Of a stretch of 64,000 nt of DNA, positions 16,022 to 23,066 are shown piece after piece. The stretch's first letter is position 1. The number at the start of each line of letters is the position of its first letter. The notes under the pieces were generated by a model. That model worked only from the letters and a program-made list of their open reading frames with translations. It was not told the DNA's origin and did not search any database. The DNA is from an uncultured Muribaculum sp. Lineage in GTDB: Bacteria > Bacteroidota > Bacteroidia > Bacteroidales > Muribaculaceae. Both the position numbers and the translations under genes were made by a program. The stretch is from positions 10,439-74,438 of the forward strand of contig CAJUMZ010000013.1 of the NCBI GenBank assembly GCA_910587665.1. The letters run 5' to 3'.

Positions 16022-17131
16022 CTAACTTCTTTTTTGGTAGGTCACTGCGGCAATCATGCAAAACGCCATAGCAAAGCCGGATAATACGATATATTGCCCC
16101 CAAAGGTCTGTGATTGAAGCACCTTTAAGATATACAGAGCGCATTATCTCGATGAAGTAGCGGGGAGGAACCGCGTATGTGAAATATTGCGCCCATTCCG
16201 GCATTGATGCGATTGGCGTGAACAGTCCGCCCATAAGCTGGAATATCATTATGAAAGCGAACATCATGAAGATGCTTTGAAGTATAGTGGCCGATTTGTT
16301 GGCTATCGTCACTCCCAAACCGGACATCACTAGGCTGAACAGTATCGCCGCAAAGTAAATATCTGCGATATTTCCTGCCGGAACAAGACCATACACAAGC
16401 CAGCCGATAATCATTCCTACGGTGATGACAATAAGCCCGATTACCCAATATGGGATAAGTTTCGACAACACGAATGTGAATCTCCCCACCGGTGTGACAT
16501 TCATTGCCTCAATTGTGCCGGTTTCTTTCTCGCTTACAAGATTCAGCGTTGGAAGAAAGCCGCAGATGATTATGATAAGCACAACCATTAGGGCCGGTAT
16601 CATGTAATTGCGGAAATTGAGAGTGGGATTAAAACAGTTCATTACACTGCCGGAATATGCCGAAAGTTCAATTCCGTTTTCGGTCTGCCACTGTGCCAAT
16701 GTCGAGATTATTGACTGCGCAGCATAGTTCGCGCCCAACATTCCCTTGGTGGCGTTCACACCGTTGGCGTCAACCTCTATTTTAGGCATGTCGCCAACGG
16801 AAATATCTTTAGAATAATTATCGGGAATGACAACTATTGCGTCGGATTTACCATTCTCCATCATCTGCAATGCGTTTTTATATGTAAATTCACAGCTGTT
16901 GACCGACAGAAATTCCGAGGCATCCATGTCGGCAATTATGCGCCGTGACAGTTGAGAGCAATCATTGTCCACCACGGCAATGCCGACATTCTTAACATCC
17001 ATATTTGCCACAAGCGGGAGTACGAGCATTACCATTAGCGGCATTGCCACTATGATACGGGGTATGAAGGGGTTTCGCTTCATAAGCCGGATTTCCTTGC
17101 TCAACAATATTTTAAGTGTTCTAAAATTCAT
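16022..17131 (-). CDS. ABC-2 type permease (efflux), second of two
   Basis: This 369-residue protein has one N-terminal membrane helix, a large extracytoplasmic region of about 140 residues, then five or six membrane helices, the layout of ABC-2/YhhJ-type permeases. The GFLPTLNLVSEKETGTIEAMNVTPV motif region (LVSEKETGTIE) is the conserved cytoplasmic block of this family. It lies eight bases after the other permease in an operon with two ATPases, a membrane-fusion lipoprotein and TolC. The pair probably forms the transmembrane part of the exporter. Last gene of the operon; no terminator was seen after it. Confidence 0.9.
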   Translation of the reverse strand: MNFRTLKILLSKEIRLMKRNPFIPRIIVAMPLMVMLVLPLVANMDVKNVGIAVVDNDCSQLSRRIIADMDASEFLSVNSCEFTYKNALQMMENGKSDAIVVIPDNYSKDISVGDMPKIEVDANGVNATKGMLGANYAAQSIISTLAQWQTENGIELSAYSGSVMNCFNPTLNFRNYMIPALMVVLIIIICGFLPTLNLVSEKETGTIEAMNVTPVGRFTFVLSKLIPYWVIGLIVITVGMIIGWLVYGLVPAGNIADIYFAAILFSLVMSGLGVTIANKSATILQSIFMMFAFIMIFQLMGGLFTPIASMPEWAQYFTYAVPPRYFIEIMRSVYLKGASITDLWGQYIVLSGFAMAFCMIAAVTYQKRS

Positions 17132-17139
17132 GTCGCCAA

Positions 17140-18186
17140 TCAGTGTTTTGTGTTGAATTTTTTGATGGCCAATATCATCACTGCCATTGTCATGGTCGCC
17201 AAAATCGTGATTTCAGTAATGATATACGATGCAGGAAGCTGTTGTATCATCAAGGTACGCATAGCCGATATATACCATCTTGCCGGAATTATACAGGAGA
17301 ACCATTGCAAAAGTACCGGCATATTCTCAATGGGAAACATCATGCCTGAAAGCATTATAACAGGTAGCATGAACAGCACACCTGAAACAAGGAGAGCCGT
17401 AACCTGATTTGATACAAGCGTGGAAATCAGCAGTCCGAGCGAAAGTGCGAGGACAATATATAGTATTGTCACCCATACGACATTAATCACACTCGCAGAG
17501 AACGGTAGTCCGAGAACAGTATAGCTCAACGACAGCATAAGTGTAAGGATGATGCACGACAGCAGGAAATACGGCACAATTTTTCCCAATATTATAGTCC
17601 GTGGCCGCACCGGAGACACGAGCAAAAGATCCATAGTGCCTGACTCTTTTTCGCTGACAATAGACACAGATGTCATCATGGCGCATATCAGTATAAAAAT
17701 CATGCCCATTATGCCCGGCACAAAATTATACGCGCTTTTCAACTGCGGGTTATAGAGGGTATTTGTTATTACCGGCATTTCGACATTGCCGTTAAGCACT
17801 CCTTCGATATAAGCTGTAGAGGTCCGGGCTGTGTTGGCATTGGAGGCATCGACTATTATCTGGTGGCACAGGCGGTCGCCGTCATATCTCAGCACCACCG
17901 CTGCATCGATCTTTCCGGCACGCAGCATCGGCTCCACCTCATTCAACGGGACAATACCTTTGAATGTGAAATATGAATTCACACGGAATTTCTCCAATAT
18001 CTGCCGTGTATCATCGGTGTGCTGATCAACGACTGCGACAACATTTATATTGTTGACCTCCGTGGATATGGCGAAACCGAACAACAACAGTAACACAAGG
18101 GGCATTATCAACACCACCGTCATAGTGCGGAAATCGCGCAACAGATGCAGCGTTTCCATCTTTATCATTGATACGAATATCGACAT
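17140..18186 (-). CDS. ABC-2 type permease (efflux), first of two
   Basis: This 348-residue protein resembles YhhJ/YbhS-type permeases. It has an N-terminal helix (LIMPLVLLLLFGFAI), an extracytoplasmic loop, then a helix bundle with SIVSEKESGTMDLLLVSP, the family's conserved motif. It is a distant paralogue of the permease that follows. It begins four bases after the second ATPase gene, consistent with stoichiometric assembly. The exported compound is unknown; relatives in Gram-negative bacteria move drugs or lipids. Confidence 0.9.
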   Translation of the reverse strand: MSIFVSMIKMETLHLLRDFRTMTVVLIMPLVLLLLFGFAISTEVNNINVVAVVDQHTDDTRQILEKFRVNSYFTFKGIVPLNEVEPMLRAGKIDAAVVLRYDGDRLCHQIIVDASNANTARTSTAYIEGVLNGNVEMPVITNTLYNPQLKSAYNFVPGIMGMIFILICAMMTSVSIVSEKESGTMDLLLVSPVRPRTIILGKIVPYFLLSCIILTLMLSLSYTVLGLPFSASVINVVWVTILYIVLALSLGLLISTLVSNQVTALLVSGVLFMLPVIMLSGMMFPIENMPVLLQWFSCIIPARWYISAMRTLMIQQLPASYIITEITILATMTMAVMILAIKKFNTKH

Positions 18187-18190
18187 GGCT

Positions 18191-18934
18191 TTAATCTCCT
18201 CTTTTGGCGTCTCTCGCCACTATGCGAAACACCTCATCCATAGTTTCTGCCATATATCCCTTTTTTAGACCTTCCGGGCTGTCGAGTGCCTTTATGCGCC
18301 CGTCGACCATTATGGATATACGGTTGCAGTATTCGGCCTCGTCAAGATAATGTGTCGTTACAAAAATCGTCATGCCCTCCGAGGAAGCGCGGTAGATCAT
18401 CTCCCAAAACTTGCGGCGCGTCACGGGGTCAACTCCTCCCGTCGGTTCGTCAAGGAAAACCACTTCCGGGCTGTGCATGGTGGCTGCTGAAAAAGCCAGT
18501 TTCTGTTTCCACCCCATAGGTATGTCCTTTACAAGCGTGTGGCGCATATTCTCCATTCCGAGAGTGTGGAACACATCTGCCATCTTCTCTTTTATCGCTT
18601 TGTCGGTCATGCCGTAGATTGTTGAAAACAACGTAAGGTTTTCAGTCACGGTCAGTTCCTCATAAAGCGAAAACTTCTGGCTCATATACCCTATGTGACG
18701 TTTGACTTCCTCCGCCTGACGGGTTATGTCATAACCGGCTACTGTGCCGCTGCCGGATGTCGGGTAACTCAATCCGCAAAGCATACGCATCGCCGTAGTT
18801 TTTCCGGCACCGTTGGCGCCGAGAAAGCCGAATATCTCGCCTTTCCTTACCTCAAAGCTTATGCCGTCAACTGCCGTGAAACTGCCGAAACGTTTCGTCA
18901 GTCCGTTGACTGATATGGCTATGTCATTCTTCAT
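18191..18934 (-). CDS. ABC transporter ATP-binding protein, second of two
   Basis: This 247-residue ATPase has Walker A GANGAGKTT, a Q-loop in YMSQKFSLYEEL, Walker B VVFLDEP followed by TGGVDP, and a switch histidine in VTTHYLDEAE. The usual LSGGQ signature is replaced by a weaker VKDIPMGWKQKLAFSAA stretch (PMGWKQKL), as in YbhF-type second halves. The ATG at 18934 overlaps the end of the other ATPase gene by 11 bases; a TTG at 18943 is less likely. The two ATPase genes correspond to the two halves of the fused YbhF/YhiH ATPase. Confidence 0.9.
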   Translation of the reverse strand: MKNDIAISVNGLTKRFGSFTAVDGISFEVRKGEIFGFLGANGAGKTTAMRMLCGLSYPTSGSGTVAGYDITRQAEEVKRHIGYMSQKFSLYEELTVTENLTLFSTIYGMTDKAIKEKMADVFHTLGMENMRHTLVKDIPMGWKQKLAFSAATMHSPEVVFLDEPTGGVDPVTRRKFWEMIYRASSEGMTIFVTTHYLDEAEYCNRISIMVDGRIKALDSPEGLKKGYMAETMDEVFRIVARDAKRGD

Positions 18935-19838
18935 TGCCTGCAAGTTTTATGAATAAATCCTCTATATCGCCCTTCGCAGGATATATCTTCACATCGGCCA
19001 ATCCCATATCCGACAGTCTGCGGACTGCATCAGCAGGATTGAAATCATCTTCGGTGACAATATGCAGTGTCGCTCCGAATGTATAGCAATTTTTCACATC
19101 GGGAAGTGACTTCAATGCCTCTAACAGCGGATACATATCTTTCGCCGAGGCATTGTAAAGGTTTTCTCCCAAACCTTCCACCAAGTTTGTCGGGTTGTTG
19201 ACATCAAGAATCCTCCCTTTGTCAATCAGGGCTATCCGTTCACACCGCTGCGCCTCATCCATATAGGATGTTGACACAAGTATGGTTATGCCTTTTTCCT
19301 TCAACGTTGCCAGCATATCCCAAAACTCGCTTCTCGACACGGCGTCTACTCCGGTGGTAGGCTCATCAAGCAACAGTACTTTCGGGTGGTGGATAAGGGC
19401 GCAACCTAATGCGAGTTTCTGCTTCATGCCTCCAGACAAAGCTCCGGCACGACGATTAGGGAATTTTGCAAGCTGGTTGAAAATCGGTGCTATCAGGTCA
19501 TAGTTATCCTTGACGCGCACACCGAACAGCGATGCGAAGAAATGCAGGTTTTCATTCACCGTCAAATCGGGGTACAATGAAAACCGCTCAGGCATATATC
19601 CGATTTCGGCACGGATTTTCTTGTAGTCCCTTATTGTATCCAGACCGGCAACTGTGGCTGTACCTGTGTCCGGAGACAATAGAGTGGTCAATATACGGTA
19701 TAGCGTTGTCTTGCCGGCTCCATCTGGTCCGATAAGCCCGAACATCATCCCTTCCGGCACGGAAAGGGTCACGTTGTCAAGTGCTGTCAGATTGCCGTAC
19801 TTTTTTGTGATGCCTTGTATGTCGATAGCATTTTTCAT
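18924..19838 (-). CDS. ABC transporter ATP-binding protein, first of two
   Basis: This 304-residue ATPase has Walker A GPDGAGKTT, Q-loop GYMPERFSLYPDL, signature ALSGGMKQKLAL, Walker B VLLLDEP and TTGVDAVSR, and STSYMDEAQRC in the switch region. After residue 230 there is a C-terminal extension (regulatory domain) seen in drug-export ATPases. GPDGAGKTT rather than GPNGAGKTT is a known variant. It starts by ATGA overlap with the HlyD gene and precedes the second ATPase. It powers efflux at the inner membrane. Confidence 0.92.
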   Translation of the reverse strand: MKNAIDIQGITKKYGNLTALDNVTLSVPEGMMFGLIGPDGAGKTTLYRILTTLLSPDTGTATVAGLDTIRDYKKIRAEIGYMPERFSLYPDLTVNENLHFFASLFGVRVKDNYDLIAPIFNQLAKFPNRRAGALSGGMKQKLALGCALIHHPKVLLLDEPTTGVDAVSRSEFWDMLATLKEKGITILVSTSYMDEAQRCERIALIDKGRILDVNNPTNLVEGLGENLYNASAKDMYPLLEALKSLPDVKNCYTFGATLHIVTEDDFNPADAVRRLSDMGLADVKIYPAKGDIEDLFIKLAGNEE

Positions 19839-20722
19839 AAGCGGACTCCACCATATTGACCGAGTTTCAATCGTCCGTCGTTCTTCACTGCAATCTTTAC
19901 GGCATAGACGAGATTTGCACGGGAATCATTGGTTTGTATTGATTTCGGGGTGAACTCGCTTTCCTGCGCAATCCAAGTTATTTTACCGGGATATTCAAAT
20001 TGTTCATTCCCGCCGAAGTCAGCTATAACCGTTACTTTCTGACCGATTTTAATATCGGCGAGTTGCGAGGCGGTGAAGTAGCTGCGCAGATAGATATTGT
20101 TCAGATCTGCCACCTTAAACAGCGGTCTTCCCGGTGTGGCAAACTCCCCGGCCTCAGCATATTTCAACAATACAGTGCCGGTAATAGGCGATATTATGCT
20201 GCTTTTTGCAATCTGTTCCTCGATTTGCTCCTTCTGGTATTGCAAGGCAAGGGCATTATCAGAGATTGAACCGCGATTCTTTCCGAGAGTGGATAATAAT
20301 GCACTAAGCTGTCCGCGCAAAACATTCAGTTGGGCGTTGGCGTCGTCGCTCTGCTTCTGCGTTGCCGCTCCATCGGTAAGGAGCCGGGAGATGCGGGCGC
20401 ATTCGCTCTGCTGGTGGGCAATCTGTGTACGCAACGCAGCCGCCTGTGCCGCGATGTCGGGCGAGGACTGTTCTGTCGATGACTGCTGACTGCGAAGCTG
20501 TTTGTATTGTAGTACAAGCAAAGTGGTGTCGATTGTAGCCACATTCTGCCCTATGTTGACACTATCGCCTTCGGCTATGTCAAGGACAAGTATTTTTCCG
20601 CTTGTTTCCGAGGATACGGTTACGGTTGTCGCCTCGAATATACCGGTGGCATCATATTCCTGTTTGCTTTGGCATGAAGCCAATAATATTGTTATAGCCG
20701 GAAGAAGAAATGTTTTTTTCAT
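19835..20722 (-). CDS. HlyD-family membrane-fusion lipoprotein
   Basis: This 295-residue periplasmic adaptor starts with a lipoprotein signal (MKKTFLLPAITILLASC, Cys 17). A beta-lipoyl half-motif (TVSSETSGKILVLDIAEGD) precedes a long helical hairpin around residues 70-170. The second lipoyl half follows (ISPITGTVLLKYAEAGE), then a beta-barrel (VADLNNIYLRSYFTASQLA). It links the inner-membrane ABC unit to TolC. It overlaps TolC upstream and the ATPase downstream, both by ATGA. Confidence 0.92.
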   Translation of the reverse strand: MKKTFLLPAITILLASCQSKQEYDATGIFEATTVTVSSETSGKILVLDIAEGDSVNIGQNVATIDTTLLVLQYKQLRSQQSSTEQSSPDIAAQAAALRTQIAHQQSECARISRLLTDGAATQKQSDDANAQLNVLRGQLSALLSTLGKNRGSISDNALALQYQKEQIEEQIAKSSIISPITGTVLLKYAEAGEFATPGRPLFKVADLNNIYLRSYFTASQLADIKIGQKVTVIADFGGNEQFEYPGKITWIAQESEFTPKSIQTNDSRANLVYAVKIAVKNDGRLKLGQYGGVRL

Positions 20723-22002
20723 CGGTTGAGTGTATATTTTAATTGATAGATAGTTTGTAAAAGTTGTATTTCATGATAGGAAGCCGAAAGCCGCGCCTGA
20801 TTTTCGTCAGTGATTTTTGACAACAGGGCGGTAGCGTCGATAACACCGTTTTCAAGTTGCGATTCGGCGGCACGCCGGACATTGGCACGCAGTTCGACAA
20901 TCCGTGCATCCTCTTTCATAAAGTCCTCAATCTCGCTGATGCGGTCGGTCTGCGACTGGGTCTGCAGCGATGTGTTGAACAGGAAGACATCCCGGTCGGC
21001 GGCAATGCCGTCGGATGCAATTTGCAATTGACCCTCACGGTTCTTTTTCGTATAGAATGCCCCTATATTCCACGATACCTTTACACCGACAAGCACATTG
21101 AGTGACAAGTCGCGGTTCATCATGCTCTTGAAATTGTCGAATCCGGGATAGCCGTAATATGCTTGTGCGAACAGTCCGATTTTCGGCATAAGTCCGGATT
21201 TTATTGTGCTTAAGCGAGCGCCATTAGCCAGCGTCTGCGCATCGAAAAGAGCCATTTCGGGACGGTTTACAGCCATGTTTTCCGGTGTGTCTGGGGTCGG
21301 TTTTATCAACTCTTGTCGGGTTATTTCCATACCTGTGAATATTCCGAGCATCCGGCGGTAGCTCTGTGAATTGCTTTGAGCCTGTATCAGCTGTTGCGAT
21401 ACGGAAAGATACTGAGCTTCCAGCATATCCACGTCACTCTGCATCGCCGTACCGTTTGCTTGCATTGACCGCAGCCTATCGAGATTACTTTGCAGCAATG
21501 ATTGTGTGTTTTGGGTTTGTTTTATCTGCTCGTCAATAAGCAGGATACCGAAAAACAGATTCTCAACTCGCTCGCGGATTGCATAGAGCTGCACATTAAG
21601 CTGCGCTTGACGTTCGACATTGTCGGCACGGACAATCTCACGCTGAGATTTCGATGCCCCACCATCCCATATCATCTGGTTCAGTTCGGCTCCGACCCTG
21701 TATTGCAGTTTGCCAAGCCCCGACATATCCGTACCCATTTGAGCCATCATATCAGAAAGCGCGTCCGGGAACGACGGCACAGCGTTCTGCACCGAGCCTT
21801 GTCCGTAAACGCCGATCTGCGGAAGCCATCCCTTATTTATGTCGGAAAGGCTTATTTCCTGCGCCCGGTCGAGCAGCTCATATTTTTTTATAAGAGGATA
21901 ATTATCCCGTGCGTTCTGCACGCATTGTTCCAACGTGATCTGCGCATGAAGCGCGCCGGCGGCAAAGAGCAGCAATCCTCCGAGAGAAAATCGTTTTGTC
22001 AT
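20719..22002 (-). CDS. TolC-family outer membrane efflux protein
   Basis: This 427-residue protein has a signal peptide (MTKRFSLGGLLLFAAGALHA, cut before QITLEQC) and two OEP repeats of long alpha helices with short beta segments. The first repeat includes ITLEQCVQNARDNYPLIKKY, typical of Bacteroidetes TolC proteins. It forms the outer membrane channel of the exporter and leads the five-gene efflux operon. Its start lies just inside a 197-bp imperfect palindrome that separates it from the TetR gene. Confidence 0.9.
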   Translation of the reverse strand: MTKRFSLGGLLLFAAGALHAQITLEQCVQNARDNYPLIKKYELLDRAQEISLSDINKGWLPQIGVYGQGSVQNAVPSFPDALSDMMAQMGTDMSGLGKLQYRVGAELNQMIWDGGASKSQREIVRADNVERQAQLNVQLYAIRERVENLFFGILLIDEQIKQTQNTQSLLQSNLDRLRSMQANGTAMQSDVDMLEAQYLSVSQQLIQAQSNSQSYRRMLGIFTGMEITRQELIKPTPDTPENMAVNRPEMALFDAQTLANGARLSTIKSGLMPKIGLFAQAYYGYPGFDNFKSMMNRDLSLNVLVGVKVSWNIGAFYTKKNREGQLQIASDGIAADRDVFLFNTSLQTQSQTDRISEIEDFMKEDARIVELRANVRRAAESQLENGVIDATALLSKITDENQARLSASYHEIQLLQTIYQLKYTLNR

Positions 22003-22005
22003 TTT

Positions 22006-22202
22006 ATAAGTAACTCTTATAAATTAGTTTATAATGAAAGATATAAGTAAACCCTGCGGGCTGACACATCCTTACTCGTCTTTTCGGCGATTTTTGCGCT
22101 CTCGCTCAGTCGTGTAGCACGCTACACTCTTTCGCTCAATCATAAAAATCTCTCGAAAATCCTTCATAATTATGTATCAGCTAATTTATGCGAGTTACTT
22201 AT
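22006..22202. repeat. 197-bp imperfect palindrome (MITE-like or large hairpin)
   Basis: The left end ATAAGTAACTC and the right end GAGTTACTTAT are exact inverted copies. The match continues inward with small gaps: ATAAATTAG against CTAATTTAT, TATAATGAA against TTCATAATTA, TTTTCG-GATTTTT against AAAAATCTCTCGAAAA, and CTCGCTCA and GTGTAGC against their complements near the centre. The whole element could fold into one long stem. It fills the gap between TetR and TolC and supplies the last 11 codons and stop of the TetR gene. No transposase is nearby. It could be a mobile palindromic element or a processed RNA hairpin. Confidence 0.7.
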
Positions 22203-22817
22203 CAGATTTAGTTTTGTCAGGATGGTCTTGACATTTTCCTGTTTGCGCGCTTCAAGAAGCACGTCGTAGTCATCGAAATAATTTCCGGCGACCACCATAA
22301 GCATCGGTGCCGCTACAAACGGGAATACGTTTAATGACACAATATCGGCAAGGAGCATCATAGCCGTGGTGTTGACGCCCGGAATGCGGTCAAGCTCAGC
22401 TTGTAGCCCTGCCAGGACCATACTTGCATTTTCAAGCAGCCTGCCGCGTATGGGAATAATGCGGTCGGGATGCACGGCAAGTTCGTTGATTATGAACCGT
22501 GGCAGTGTAGGGTTGGCGACAAGGAAGTCGAAATGGCTTTCTATTCCGTCGCGTATCCGATCTTTCAATGGCAATCCGGGATTTCCTACAGCCCCTAAAA
22601 GAATTTCGCCGAGCTTGTCGATCTTGTCGGTTACAATCTTTTCGAAAAGCTTGTCCTTGGTGCGAAAATAATAATGAAGCATGGCGTGGGTGACTCCTGC
22701 GGCTTCTGCAATAGCCGTAGTCTTTGCTCCTGAATATCCCTTTTCAAGAAACTCTTTCTCAGCGACTTGCAGAATGAGAGTTTCCGTGTCACGTTGTTGT
22801 TTCTTGTCGTCGGTCAT
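22170..22817 (-). CDS. TetR-family regulator of the efflux operon
   Basis: This 215-residue protein has a TetR helix-turn-helix at residues about 10-55 (EKEFLEKGYSGAKTTAIAEA, GVTHAMLHYYFRTKDKLF), followed by a helical ligand-binding domain. I use ATG 22817; the longer frame from 22982 adds 55 unconserved residues across the promoter. The last residues (NSHKLADT region) are encoded by the palindromic repeat, so the C-terminus was probably altered by the repeat. It lies directly upstream of, and in the same direction as, the efflux genes, and most likely represses them and itself. Confidence 0.92.
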   Translation of the reverse strand: MTDDKKQQRDTETLILQVAEKEFLEKGYSGAKTTAIAEAAGVTHAMLHYYFRTKDKLFEKIVTDKIDKLGEILLGAVGNPGLPLKDRIRDGIESHFDFLVANPTLPRFIINELAVHPDRIIPIRGRLLENASMVLAGLQAELDRIPGVNTTAMMLLADIVSLNVFPFVAAPMLMVVAGNYFDDYDVLLEARKQENVKTILTKLNLISNSHKLADT

Positions 22818-22846
22818 ACTAACTGCGCTATTTAAACATAATTGAT

Positions 22847-22860
22847 TAACAATATTGTTA
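22847..22860. promoter_or_regulatory. Probable TetR operator
   Basis: TAACAATATTGTTA is a perfect 14-bp palindrome placed between the -7 element (22864-22871) and the TetR start codon. An outer pair, GCGCTA at 22825-22830 and TAGCGC at 22859-22864, adds further symmetry. A palindrome covering the transcription start of a TetR gene is the usual place for autoregulation. Confidence 0.5.
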
Positions 22861-22863
22861 GCG

Positions 22864-22894
22864 CAAATATACCACATACTTTTGACACATACAA
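22864..22894 (-). promoter_or_regulatory. Promoter of the TetR gene
   Basis: On the minus strand a -33 TTG (22892-22894) and -7 TATATTTG (22864-22871) are 20 bases apart. The operator-like palindrome follows directly. The start codon is at 22817, leaving a leader of about 40 bases. Confidence 0.5.
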
Positions 22895-23023
22895 TAACTG
22901 CCTCAAATTTTTTATCTTCCAAAATGAATATTGCACAAGTAAGAAAAAAATACCACATGATAATCTCCTGGCAATAAGCCACTTTCAGTCAACCCATTAC
23001 TAATATAATTGATATTCGGGCTA

Positions 23024-23055
23024 TTTGTTCAGTTAAGAAATAATCGTTAATTTTG
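23024..23055 (+). promoter_or_regulatory. Promoter of the UvrD-NspC-glycosyltransferase operon
   Basis: TTTG (23024-23027) and TAATTTTG (23048-23055) are 20 bases apart, fitting the Bacteroidetes pattern. The ATG at 23067 is only about 11 bases past the -7, so the transcript would be nearly leaderless. Confidence 0.5.
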
Positions 23056-23066
23056 CATTACATAAT

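Noticed and set aside
22818..22982. N-terminal extension of the TetR protein
   Set aside because: It crosses the TetR promoter and operator-like palindrome; TetR homology begins just after ATG 22817.
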